From Limnomonas spitsbergensis (taxonomy: Eukaryota > Chlorophyta > Chlorophyceae > Chlamydomonadales): a DNA stretch of 64,000 bases. Shown here piece by piece: positions 22,855 through 35,700 of this stretch. A model generated the notes under the pieces. It was not told where the DNA came from. It made no database searches and saw only the letters and a list, made by a program, of their open reading frames with translations. The stretch covers positions 496,001 through 560,000 of the forward strand of contig JAYJMM010000070.1 of NCBI GenBank assembly GCA_037349105.1, in the 5' to 3' direction. Position numbers and translations under genes: made by a program. Each line of letters starts with the position of its first letter. Positions within the stretch are counted from its first letter, which is position 1.

Positions 22855-24390
22855 GCAGCAGGCGAACCCCACTGTGAACGGAGATTACGACACAGGAGCG
22901 AGCGTTTCAGATTGCGTGGCTAAGGGTGTCTGGGCTACTGGAATCTTCCTATAATACTATCCCAAAGTATCTTGGCGCGCAGGATTGCGGGTGTCGATCT
23001 AACGCAGCGTAATCCAGTATCCGGTCACTCTTTTCCGGTAGATAGGCGTACTAGCCGATGGGCAGACACACTATAAAGCCTCGGTCTCTCGGGTTGGGAG
23101 ACACCCAACTCCCTACGTGTGCTAACATTAGAAGCACCTGTCCCTGTCGAGACTGCACCCCACCCCCTCGCGCATCCACCCTGTCCGTCTTAGTTCGTTA
23201 GAGGTTATGACAGACACACATACAGACAGACATTCATGACAGACAGACATACATTGATCACCTGCTGCTGGCTCAACAGCGGAGTCCGTTCAGCCATCTA
23301 CTCATCATCTTTCCGTCAACAAAAGGTGAGCTAGGAAAGCAGCGCGTGTCATGTGCGTGCTACTAACATTTCTTGAATCGCGATGACGTACTTTATCCAC
23401 GCGCTTGTCGGCGGCACTTTGTCCCGACGCCAGCAGCCAATGACACAGTCGCTTAGACACACAGCCACATTTGTGTACCTACCTAACACCGGCCAACCAT
23501 TAAGTTGATACGTGCAATGTGCAAGATCGTTCACGCGCACTCACCCCCCCCCCCTCCTCAACGACATGCACACACAGTCATCAGTGACAGGAAATCAGGA
23601 ATACTGGATGCACGCAGCGCACACCTGACACCCCGGGATTGCCATACCAAACAAGGATCCCAACCACTGGGGTGGGATGGAACTTACTGTACCCTAAAAT
23701 ATCCCGCCGTTCGTAGTGTCTGGACAGTCCCAAACACTGAGTAGTAAGACGGTAAAAATTATGATGCGTGGACAGGGCATCCAGTCATGATGAACTGCTC
23801 GAAGCACGGTTGCCACCTTCGGTGTTGCCAAACCGTTGGGATCGTTTCGTCGTGATTGTACCGCTCGGTCGCGGAGCTAGGATCCTATAATCGGCTCCAT
23901 TTCCTTTTTCCGGTGTACGGCATTTCAAATGTCGTATTCCACAAGACACGCTCAGGCGTTTTCTCTCTTTCTTGCTTGTGTGATGCATTATGGCCCATGG
24001 TGCATGATGCATGTCCCATGATGGATCTGCAAAAAGCTGTCGCTTTCATAAAGCCCTTATCGATCAATTTGCATGAACCGGTCCTTGCGTCCTTTACGTG
24101 TACTTACTGCTGCTGCTGGGCGCGATCTATCTACTATGACACCGACCTTCTTTGGGAGTGACATACTAGGACAGCAACCTTGTAGTAGAATCATGTCTCG
24201 TGACAATTACTTAAGCCCGGTTCATGACAGCGCGATACTTGGGCACACCATAATATTGAGTGGCCGAGATTTGTATGCTGGTTTTCGGCCATCTATGTAC
24301 CCCATTCGCGCAGATGTCATGGTCTAGCTATCTATCAGACTGCCTAGTTGATCACTGGCTCACTAATTGCATGATCCTTTGCCCCATGCA
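22855..24390. other. Intergenic upstream of the ice-binding protein gene
   Basis: No gene recognised. There is a short cagacaga-type simple-repeat stretch near 23208-23255. A frame at about 24073-24327 (+) has faint similarity to the start of piggyBac transposases but is not supported further. The promoter of the ice-binding gene presumably lies in the last few hundred bases. Confidence 0.4.
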
Positions 24391-25827
24391 ATGTCCACCG
24401 TGAACCTGCGATGCGCGGCTGCTATCCTGATTGTCTTGGCCACATCTGTCGTCACCTCTGATGCACGCATGCTGCTGATCGACTCGCCACCACCACCAAA
24501 AACGCCAGCCTACAGCAGTGTGGCTGTCTCTCCCCATCGTGTCCACCTTGGAACAGCAAGAAATTTCACTGTGCTTGCATACTCCACTGTCACAAACCTG
24601 GTAAGAAAATAAAAAAATTGAACTTTTGGTAAGATAATAAAAGCCTGTTTTATCTTGTGATAGATTTCAAAAAAAAACTTGCCCAGGTAGGTAGTCGAAA
24701 ACAGGTCATGACAGATCTGACAGCATGCATGAAAAGGTTTTAGATGCCAATGTGCCATAAACCACTCCATGGGCCGCTTCTGACACAATTTTAACTACCC
24801 TGTCATGATTAGACATAAAAGTACCTCTGGTGTCATGCCTTGCTAGTATGATGATGATCGAGTGGCGGGCCATTTTGCATTCTGCACCAGACATTTACAA
24901 ACTAGTCTCTCATTTGACCTCATCCAACGGGAAGGCACACTTATCCTATACACGCCAGGAATGCTCAAACTGTCTATACGTCAATTTGCTACGCCTGGCT
25001 CTTTCCTGTCTCCCAGGGTGGTACAACTGTCGGCGGGCTCCTTGGTGTCAGCCCTGGATCAGCAGTTGCCGGAGAGACCTCTATTTCCTTCACTTCATTG
25101 CCCACCCTCAACGGCCGTGCAAGCACCGATGCAGCAGCCACTGGCATGGCCGACGCCATGACTGCATACAAAGATGCCGCATCACGCGTCGACAATGTAG
25201 TGAACATAAATGTTGTGAATGTTGGTGGCCTCACATTTACACCCGGCCTATACAAGACCACATCCTCTCTGGAGATTTCCTCAGGCACACTGTACCTGAG
25301 TGGCAACGGCACATTCATCTTCCAGATCGCAACGACGTTGCAGGTTGGTTCACCCTTCCATATCATCCCTTGATCATTTCGAAGAAGAAATAAGGAATTC
25401 AACTTCCTGAGCTGCAGCCAAGATATTTGGCTGACACTTCATATGCGCTCCCTGTCTTGCTTACCTGCATGCTGTCTTTGCACTCATTTCTCTGCACAGT
25501 GAGTGCGCAGCTGTTGGATTACCATTCAATTTTAAACTGGGTAAATACAGGATGCTTCTGACATGGTCCCTGCTTTCATTGCACTTGAAACAATAGGTGA
25601 GCACGGGCCTCAAGATGGTGCTCCAGGACAATGCCATGGCCAGGAATGTTGTCTGGCAAGTGGGCACCTCAGCTATATTTGAAGTTGGATCCGAGGTGGT
25701 TGGAAACGTCCTGGCCCACACGGCAGTCACCATGAAGACAGGCGCAAAGGTCACAGGCCGATTGTTTGCGCTGAATGCAGCTGTGGTCATGGACAGCAAC
25801 GCGGTGGTCTACCCTCCTGCTCTGTAA
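24391..25827 (+). CDS. DUF3494 ice-binding (antifreeze) protein, secreted
   Basis: Three phase-0 exons, 24391-24600, 25017-25343 and 25597-25827, give 255 aa. A signal peptide covers about residues 1-25 (hydrophobic AAAILIVLATSVV, likely cut near SDA). A short Pro-rich spacer is followed by the ice-binding fold. Family hallmarks, in order, are GVSPGSAV, an AMTAYKDAA helix, GLTFTPGLY, SGNGTFIFQI, WQVGTSA and VTGRLFALNAAVV. Proteins of this family form a beta-solenoid that adsorbs to ice and inhibits recrystallisation; in microalgae they are exported. The length is that of the single-domain type and no break is seen. Family membership is close to certain; ice activity in this protein is inferred. 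Such genes are patchily distributed and often thought to have moved between microbes, but three introns show this copy is settled in a nuclear genome. Confidence 0.92.
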
Positions 25828-25989
25828 GGCTTTCTGGCTTGAACTCATCCTATGGTGATGATTGCGGACTCCAGTCTCACTGTATGCATTGCGTAAATGC
25901 ATTCAGAAACACTTTACCTTGCATAGTTTGTTACATGGCTTGGGATATTAGCCTTGCAAACCCAATATGAACAGATATCAGCTACTACT

Positions 25990-26570
25990 CCATGCAGACA
26001 AGTAATCAGAGGTGCTGCTGCGCAGCACGAAAAACGGCAGAGCAGTCGGGTACGTGACATTTCAGAGGGCAGGCGCAGCCAGGTGCGGACGGGGTCACCT
26101 GGACCCCATGCAAACCCCCTTGCCATGTTGCAGGATTTCAAAATATTTGTCACAACTCTATCGCTGGCTAAGTGCGTGTTTTTAATGATGCATATCGAAT
26201 TGCGCATAGAGAAGCGAAGCCACAGCTGTCGGCCTGTCGCGTGACACCAGGGGACAGCGTGACGACACCTTACGTCATCCGCTGTGAGATCCAGCCCTGG
26301 TAGCTGAGTTTCTCATTTCTGCACCTCGGCCTTTGAGGTCTGACAGGAATAACCTTCATAAATACATCCGGTTGATTTGCGCTGTAGCGCATAAAGTTTC
26401 CGTGACGTTCCAGAAACATCAGGCGGACGGACGGACGGACGGACGGACGGACGGACGGACGGACGGAAACGGGTGGAAACTGGGGGCATCGCCCCCGCGA
26501 CCTTCGGCCGCCCGGGGGGGCTCTGCCGAAAACAATGCAGCAGCAGTATAAGTCCGCAGGAAATTTCTTT
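25990..26570 (-). repeat. Dispersed repeat family R3, long copy, inverted
   Basis: Reverse complement of the 20243-20745 copy, sharing the same blocks in order. It includes an expanded (ggac)n tract of about 11 units at 26424-26466, where the other long copy has a shorter mixed tract. It begins about 160 bases after the ice-binding protein stop codon. Confidence 0.85.
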
Positions 26571-29500
26571 ATTTGTGCATGCCTGTACCATGTCATTAAT
26601 TTAGGCCACATGGGCAAAAGTTTAAAATTGATACAAGGTACCTCATTCATGAAGTACCAGCCACTAGATATTGATTGTTTCCCCCTGTCTACAGAGAGGA
26701 AATATTTTGTATTTCCCATCTCAAACATATGGACAAATCGTATTTGTTGACTAGTGTTGCTTGTACCAGCTTGAATGTTGTGTGCTCACTTTTGAGAGCT
26801 TTTGTGTGAGGAATGTGGTGCCAGACTGTCAGTCAATCGCATGCCAGTACATGATGTTTCCTTGATCCAAAGACTGATCAGCTGAGTCGACTAGGTCAGA
26901 CAGTGAAGAGTGAAGACAATGACTAGGACATAATTTCAGATTTCTGGTTTGTTTAACATAGCTCTGCATGATATACTTTTAGTGCATTAGAGATTTCAAC
27001 ATTTATACCAGCTGCAAATCTGGGTTGTACCGTAACTAGGAAATGTTGCTAGGTTAAAAATGTAAGATGAAAGGTGCTGTCTTAATAACTTCGTGATACT
27101 GATGTCCAGTGCAATACTCCAACTCGCTACACAGCGAAGCAGCGCTCGGTGGAAACTGTCACACAGACAGAGAGACAGCACACACTGCGTAGCAGATGTA
27201 GTCCATTAGTAACAAGAACAGGAAGTAGTGCGGGACAGCTTTGCAAAATAGACAGAATCACAGCAGACATGCAACAACAGACGCTGCAACATAGACAGAA
27301 AGACGGCAAGCTATGCACAACAGATGCTGCAAAACTAGCAGACAGACAACAAGCATTGCATAACAGAATGGCAGATGCTGCAAAACAGGCAGAAGTCAGG
27401 AGCAATGCATGGTAGACGCCGCAAAACAAGCAGGGACACAGTAAGGGATGCACGTCAAGGAAGATGGGACGTTACCTAGCAGCTTCCCCCCCAAAGTCAA
27501 ACCCACAGGCATGCGCAACCACAGCAGCCTGCATGCCTCTTCCACTGTTCCTAACGAGTCATAGAACGTTCTGGTTCAACTTTCTATCAGCTGCTACTAG
27601 TGCCTGGGTCATTGCAATAAATCGGACACTCGCAACTCCAGAAAATAGTTCAACGAGCATTGGACGCCTATGCGGACAAGCTTTTTAGCAGGGCCCCGAG
27701 GTGCAATGTCAATAACTTACTTCAGCTTGGTCATCCTCTATCAGCCCAGCGCGGCCGGGCACTAAGCTGGGCCCAGCGGGTATCATGTACCATCCTAATC
27801 AACCTAGTTCAGTCATAGCCTGTCCAACTCCATGGGTTGCCATTTGCCAATGCCATCCGCCTGGCCACCACCTACTAGTACCATCCGCTTTGACCCACAT
27901 GAAAAAAACGTCGGAAGTGAAGGAGGCTCCTTCACCCCCAACCATCACATGTTCAGATCATCAATGTTACTTCACGAGTCACATTCACACAGTCCAGCGC
28001 CCATACGGCCAAGCCTTTCTTGCACAAAGCGACTAGCAGGGCCCAAAGGAATTTTGTAACACACTGTATAGCCTGTGTTACACTTCCCAATACCCTAACG
28101 CATTCACCACCAGGTCAGGGGCAGCCACACATCACCAATTCAGCACATCGTCACTCGGGTGGTTCCCAGAAGAGCCTTTAATGATATTATTCAAATTTAA
28201 TAATTATGTATAAAAGTCACCACTAGAGTAGCCGCTAAGCCATGGTTGAGCTGATTGGGACCAAATCTTGAATGGCCATAACTAATGATTCCTGTATCTG
28301 GGCTTGCATGAAATAAATCGGCGGTAGGCCAGGTTGTAGCTGAAGTGTAGCCGAAGCTGTCGCGCCCTAATAAAAAAAACATTGCCGTGCCCGCATGTTC
28401 TGTAAGGGAGTCCGTCTAGTCTCTGGCTTACCATGATTCATCTGCATTAGGGCATGTCGGGGGAGAGCCAAAGCAGTCCGGAGATCATGAAAAATTGATC
28501 CGCACTGGTGTAGCAACTGGAAGTTATGTGTGTTGGCCTTAATGGGCACTGTGCATGTGCATGTGCATGTGTAAGAAAAGAAAAGAAAAGAGAACGCCGA
28601 TGCGGCGTGGATTTTGAGAAGTACAGGTTGACGAGACGCCCAAGCCCCGGTCTGTATACCCTTAAAGGGAGAAAGGGGCTATGGCGGGTCAGTGAGAACA
28701 GGGGGAGATGCTGGACGGCAGTCGGGTGGACTGTTTTCAAGGTAACGGCGAAGTCGATGAATGGAATAGGCAGATTGGACAGTGTGAACTGCTAGTAGTT
28801 TGAGCAGTGGGGGGACGTTGAAGGGTGTGATACCAAGGACTGGAAAGAGGTGCATGATATCTTTATAGAAAATGCCAGAGAAACCATGTATGGGCGTGGG
28901 AATTGGCAATCGGAAAATGTGCATGCAGTGCACAGTATAGCAGTACATTATTTAAAGGGTGGGCAAAGCGGCACTGGTACATGGAGGCGTAGGGGAAGAT
29001 AAAGAAGGACAGCGGCTTGGAAATTCGAATGTCGGTAATTGGCATGGGCTGGAGGTAGGTCAAGACAGGTTAGCCCCCCCTAACTGTTTCGTAAGTCGTA
29101 ATCTTTGTGCACTCTTTTACTTGGAATTTGCCTTGCGCCCGGCGCATATCCATACTGGTACACTGGTTCGTTTGTTTTACCTCTTCGTTTGGTATACATC
29201 ATCACACTCCTGATTGGTTCCACACGAGTGTGGTCAAGTCAGTGTTGATGTGACTTGCAGGACTCTGAAACTGTGCGTCCTGCCGAACCCCGCCCCTTGA
29301 CGAGACGTATGACGCATACGCATTTAGCTCATAAAGAGGGTCATTATGGCCAATGTGATGAGCAGGGTCCATGAGCATAATATAAGATCAGGGGCAAGCG
29401 GCTGTGTCACACCCCGGTGTCACACTTTTGAATGCACTCTTCGCCAGCTAAGCCGCATGGACGCTGACGCACCAAGCAGGCATGGTCATCAAGAGCGATC

Positions 29501-29791
29501 GCTGATCGTGTCATATAAATCGAGCCACGTCAAACTAACGATATCTGTGCATTGCTAAACAACGCTCATCGAACAACCCTTGTACGATCACCGATTGTCC
29601 CCAACGATTTCCAGAAAGACCTTTCATACCCAGTTGGCGTACCTGTTGAGCCCTTCCACGATCTGACCTCGCTACCCTGATCCTCCAAGCAGCAGCTGTC
29701 CCTGTATCCGCAAATATCCGAGCTGCGTTCCCTGATCCCTCTTCAGCTTTCTTAGCGGACGCTTCCGCGATTTGGCAGAAGCCTTGTCAGC
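26571..29791. other. Intergenic; no gene recognised
   Basis: Contains a degenerate repetitive stretch at 27149-27440 with recurring 'gatgctgcaaaac' and 'cagacaga' words, an R1 copy at 28235-28375, and small simple repeats at 28550-28590 (gcatgt)n and (aaaag)n. The last few hundred bases should hold the promoter and 5' UTR of the MA3 gene. Confidence 0.45.
28235..28375 (+). repeat. R1 repeat copy
   Basis: Contains 'gggaccaaatcttgaatggc' and 'gtagctgaagtgtagccgaa', matching the blocks of the copies at 11385 and 44370. Confidence 0.55.
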
Positions 29792-32700
29792 ATGTCGTCA
29801 TCCACCGCGAAGCTCTATTCAGGGAGCTTCCTCAATGACGAACAACGGTCTGCTTTGGATTCCGCGCTGGTCGCCAAAGCCTCAGGTGGGTGATAGCTAT
29901 ATTGTCGGGGATGCATGCACTCGACAGGGCTTTATGACTTCTCGCACGCACACACACTCGCTCTCGATGATTGATGGATGATGAGGCACGTTGCTGCGCT
30001 CATTAAGGTGTATTTGTTTTTTAAATGCAGCCCGTTTATGTTTTTCATTTGAAAAGCTTCCCATCGGCATCCCCGCAGAAAATGCCGCCATCGCGAAGGC
30101 GCTGCAGAAGGTTGTCGGAGCCGCGAAATCCAAAGCAGCTGCAGGCGTTCCAGGCGGGGGCGGTGGGGGTGGGGGCTCCAAGAAGGACAACGGGAAGTTC
30201 TCCTGGGGAAGCATCTTCACTAACAGTGAGTGGGGGCTAGGACAGGTAGCTGTATCGGTAGCTGGTCACAGGCCTTGATATTCACCGGCACACCTTGCAT
30301 GGTTCATATTTTCATAAGCAATGTATCTGGATAGGAAATACATGTGCGGGGAGATTGCTGGCCATGGTGCAAGTGAGGAGGAGCATGAGTTTGTGTTCAA
30401 CGACTTTTTTAAGTTGGGCTCAGTGCATGCCGGGGGATTGCGACATAGCCAAGCGGCTTTGCATCCTCTCCCCATGCAGACGGCTCCTGTAGCGCAGCAC
30501 GTGCTGGCAGTGTTAATTATAGATCAGATCATTCCTCTCCACAGCAACCAGACCCTATGCAACCTTGGCAATCAACAATTGTGTTTTCACTGCCCCATTT
30601 CCTCCAACATCTTGCTCCACACCCAGCTTAACACCTGGCTCCCATATTTTGATCCATACCTGGCCCATCACCTTGATGCGCATTCTTGCTGCTTGCAGGC
30701 GACCATGCAGAGGGTGTGATGGATCGCAATGATCCCAACTACGACTCAGATGAGGAGCAGGCGGTCGTTTTGAGGCACCAGGACACTGTCAAGAGCCGAG
30801 TGCAGAACTACAAGATCGAGGTGCGATAGGCTGGATAATCAAATAATGCTGAAATGTCCCAGCTGATGAAGTTTTGTGGCTAGAAGGTGGTGCTTTCCCG
30901 TACTCCGAAGGGGCGCAGACAAGCTACTCCGTGCTTCTCTGTTCTGTCCGCTGTTTTCCTGTTAGCACTCATCTCGGCCCATCACTCGGTCCTGGAAAAT
31001 GGATATGCTAGGCAGCGTAGTAAAAACCAGGCAGGACACTGCAGCTAGAATCTCGCTCCATGATGGCCTTAGTCGGCCAGACCTGGTGCATCGAGCCCTG
31101 CTGCTTGGGCCCTGGGCCAAAGGACAATCAGGCTTTTGTCCCTATCGGCTTTAAGAGGAAGCTGCCTAAATGCCTGCGTACTGTGGCCTGGTGCACAAAA
31201 TAATAGCCGCTGGACAGGCAGGTCCAACATTGTGAGGCTGCTCTATGACTGCTAAGCAGTCCCGGTACTGCCTGACAGTCAATCCCTGTTTAAACAAGTG
31301 CGCTGCCCTGGCCTGCTATCCACTGGTTGCTCTCACCTCACAGACGCTGGACAGAGGTTAGAGTCTCATGCGTAATGACTGGCCGACCCCAAGTGCCTTG
31401 CTTGGTCTACCCTGATGCAGTGCTACACCCTGCCATGCAGGTGGCTGCCATCGTTGAAGAGTACTTTGCAAGTGGTGATGTGAATGAAGTTGTTGCGTCC
31501 CTGGATGACTTGGGATCTGTAGGTCAGTTGTGCGACACCCTTTTTCCACACTGGGTTTACACCTCAGGCCACGAGGATGCTAACATTGTTGCTAGCAAAG
31601 TTCAGTGACGTGTTTAATAATAGAGATACGTGGATTGCAGAGGACAACATTATATCAGATCAGCTTGATCATCCACGCACACCAGTGACAGAGGATTTAT
31701 GTAGGTCAGTGGTTTGGCTCTGGGAGTCTAGATCTCGTGTATTCGTGTTTGTTGTGTGTACGGAAGCCTGTATCTCCGCAAAGGGATCTACACTTTCCTT
31801 AGGAGCTTCTGGTTTTGAATGTTTAAAGTCAAGCATCGCTGACTATTGTTGGTTCACAGCTCATGAGCCAAAGGTTATTCAGTCCCTTGCGATTTCATGT
31901 TTTGAATTTCTTGACATCATCAGGTTACGGATGTAGACATCTTGCACCATCTCATGTTTTCATGTTAAACCCTCACGCTATCAAATGACCTGACATATCA
32001 AATGACCTAGGAGGACATGCTGCCCTACCGTGTTAAGAGGCTGCTGATCATTGCACCCAAGGCTGCTGAACTTGCGTTTGCCCATCAAATTTCCCACTGA
32101 TTTGCAGACATGCTGCACTACTTCGTCAAGAGGCTGATAATCCTGGCCTTTGACCGCAAGGACCGGGAGAGGGAGATGGCTAGTCTGCTGCTCAGCACAC
32201 TCTATGCTGAGGTACGCTTAACACTGAGGTTGCGGGATGGGTGCATGCAGCTGAACACACTTCATTTGGTACGGCTGTTGAAATTGTACACTCTGCACCC
32301 TTCCCATGCATCTGTATGTGTCCCCTTGTTACCTGATGCAAGCCCATGCTTATCACAGCGCTATGGTTCCCACCTAGGCCTTCACGCAGCTGGCATGCTG
32401 GCAAAAATCCCTTCAAATTCCTGAGGCGTAATTGCCATCCATCTTCTGCGCTGGCCCCTGGAGCCATGTGGTAACAGGTTCACTGTTCACTCTTATTATA
32501 TCTGAAATATCTCCATTGCACATGGTGTTGCAACACTGTTTATTTGTTTGAGGCGGTTGATCTACAATTAGCTACATCACGGCCAACGGTGATGGTGGCC
32601 CATGCCCCTTTTGTCTTTTCTCCGCAGGTCATCCCACCTGACCAGGTTCGCAAAGGCTTTGAGGCTCTGATTAACACGCTGGAGGACACGGCTCTGGATG

Positions 32701-35700
32701 TCCCTGATGCAGCTGAGCTGCTGTCTCTGTTCCTCGCTCGAGCAGTTGTGGACGATGTCCTACCGCCCATCATTGTCTCAAAGTGGGTGCGCCATGAGAG
32801 TGCCCCCCACCCCCCCTGTGCATATGCGCATGCCTCTCCCATATGCACTTGGTTGCCTTCTGATGTGTCATCAATCACAAGGTTGCCAGATTCAAGAACT
32901 TTCCACCCCATTAGCCTCCCACCCCATGCATCCCCATGCACTACCCACCCCATGCATCCCATGCGATTTCCACGTCATGCTCGCCCATGTGCTTTCCACT
33001 CTGTGCACTTACCACCCCATGCTCTTTCCACCCCATGCATCTCCAGGCGCTTACCACCATATGCATACCCATGCACCTCTCATCCCATGCATCCCTGTAA
33101 TGATTTCCACCCCATGCACTTCATGCATCCTCATAGGGGCCTCAACATGACTGTGGCGCCTTGTCCCCTCATTGCCCATTTCTTTTTGTAGGATTCCTGA
33201 CACGACGCCGCACAGCGCACTACTCAAGTCCAAGGCGGAGGCTATGCTGAACAGCCGACACTCTGCTGAGAAGATCCTACGCTGCTGGGGACCTGGTGAG
33301 GGCGGGGAGGAGGGGAGAGGAGTGTATGGGCAGGCCAAGGGAGAAGATCCTGCTCTGCTGGGGACCACTTGGGGGTGTGGAGTAGGGGGGTCTCGGATCT
33401 CATGTGTGTGATGGGCCAGCACACTCCTGAGGCAATACTGCGCTCCGGGGACCAGGAGAGGGCGAGGAGAGGAGAGTAGGGGTGTTAAGGGTTTGGCCCA
33501 TTTCTCCCGGTGCCAGCGCCGGGTCCTGTCCTGTGGTATGGGTGTTGAACAGCCAGCACACTGAGCAGAAAATCCTGCAGTGCTGGGGACCAGGTACGGG
33601 TAGGCAGCAGGGGGAGAGTCGTGTGCACAGGCAGGGTGAGGCTTTTGGATGCGCGGGTAGGTGTGGTTAAGTTGGTGGGGAATGCGCCCGCGGCCGTGCT
33701 CTGTGTCTCAGTCTGCCGTTTCTCTTCGTCGAGTTATCGGGGTATGGCAATGCCCTGCAAGAGTCAGAGAAGAAATATCGATTCCTACCCTTGAGTTGGG
33801 CCTGCCTCTGCTTGTGCTCGAGTCCGTGTTCCAACCAAAATATAAAATCCTCATCTCGAATGTGCCATGAATAAAGACCCTCCTCCTCCCCTTCAGGCGC
33901 TGGCATCAAGCACCAAGACACCAAGGAGTCCATCCAGAAGCTCCTTAATGAGTACAGCGCCAGCTTTGATTTGGACGAGGCCTCTCGCTGCCTGCACGCC
34001 CTGTCCGTGCCCTTCTTCCACCACGAGCTGGTCAAGCAGGCGCTGCACATGGCCATGGCGACGGCAGGAGATCAGCGGGAGGCCATGCTGGGGCTCCTCG
34101 ACAGGTGCGCAAAGGAGGCGGGTGATGTTGCACACCTGGCCTGTTAATTTGGCAGCTAACAAAAGGGATAATAGGTTGACCGGCCTACGGTCTAAAGAGT
34201 TGCCGCACATGGCCATGACGGCAGGAGGCGAGTGGGATGACCATGGCCCGCTGTGACGCGTGGGATTTTTTATAGGTGCTTGTAGGTGGGGGGTAGGTGC
34301 TTGTAGGTGGAGGGTAGGTGCGTGTAGGTGGGGGGTAGGTGCGTGTAGGTGGGGGGTAGGTGCGTGTAGGTGGGGGGTAGGTGCGTGTAGGTGGGGGGTA
34401 GGTGCTTGTAGGTGGGGGGTAGGTGCGTGTAGGTGGGGGGTAGGTGCTTGTAGGTGGGGGGTAGGTGCGTGTAGGTGGGGGGTAGGTGCGTGTAGGTGGG
34501 GGGTAGGTGCGTGTAGGTGGGGGGTAGGTGCGTGTAGGTGGGGGGTAGGTGCTTGTAGGTGGGGGGTAGGTGCGTGTAGGTGGGGGGTAGGTGCGTGTAG
34601 GTGGGGGGTAGGTGCTTGTAGGTGGGGGGTAGGTGCTTGTAGGTGGGGGGTAGGTGCTTGTAGGTGGGGGGTAGGTGCTTGTAGGTGGGGGGTAGGTGCT
34701 TGTAGGTGGGGGGTAGGTGCTTGTAGGTGGGGGGTAGGTGCTTGTAGGTGGGGGGTAGGTGCTTGTAGGTGGGGGGTAGGTGCTTGTAGGTGGGGGGTAG
34801 GTGCTTGTAGGTGGGGGGTAGGTGCTTGTAGGTGGGGGGTAGGTGCTTGTAGGTGGGGGGTAGGTGCTTGTAGGTGGGGGGTAGGTGCTTGTAGGTGGGG
34901 GGTAGGTGCTTGTAGGTGGGGGGTAGGTGCTTGTAGGTGGGGGGTAGGTGGGGGGTAATAGTGTGCGCCTGAAGAGGACATTTCTTCGCTGTCGCTAGGC
35001 CCATAAGACAAAAGCTTGACCGGCCTCAGCTGGGAGCCTAAGGGTTGTTTCCCATGGCTGTGGTGGCTGGCAGTGGCTAGGGGCAGGCTTTGCTGGGGAT
35101 CCTGAAAAATGGTTTTGCACGCCAGGGCTGTGGGAAATTGGTGTTTACAAGGAGTGGTTTACAGGCTCGGGCTGGCTGCGGCTAGCTTCAGCCAGGCCCG
35201 GTGATTTAAGCTGACATGGGTGCATCAGAGCAGGTTGGCAATCAGGGTCAGTAAATATATTTATATGTGTGTAAACGGGGGCGAGAAGATGGAGGCGTTG
35301 CCTGCCGTGCCCGCTTTACTGTGGATGCGACCACGTCCTTCGCACTGCTGCTTCTGGTGAGAGCGTATTTAATGACGATCTTCCCGCTGCACCTGGTCGT
35401 AGGTTGTGTGCCAGTGGGGAAGTGAGCCAGAGCCAGCTTGCCAAGGGGCTACGGCGTGTGGCGGAAAATGTGCAGGACATGTGTTTGGACAGCCCGGGCG
35501 CCAAGTTGCAGTTTGACGAGGTGGTCAAGGTGAGGGCTGGCAGGGGCAGTCGCAGGAAGGGAAGGAAGACGCAGAGATTCTTAGCCCTCCTGAAATCTGT
35601 GGCAACTGTGTGTGTGTTTAATTTTCATACATTATTGAGGAATGCGGTAGCATTGCTTTGATGATCGGTGTCCCTTACTAGGCAATGGTATGGTCTGCAA

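Noticed and set aside
23208..23255. CRISPR-like array of 'cagacagacat' repeats
   Set aside because: Short irregular simple repeat without constant-length spacers, in a eukaryotic context.
24073..24327. Possible piggyBac transposase N-terminal fragment (IMSRDNYL)
   Set aside because: Only a few residues resemble the family, the rest does not, and neither terminal repeats nor TTAA duplications were found.
33893..35011. 372-codon minus-strand open frame (APTPHLQ repeats), and the matching + and - frames over 34260-35004
   Set aside because: They are produced by a 21-bp minisatellite whose unit length is divisible by three; the region is intron 8 of the MA3 gene.
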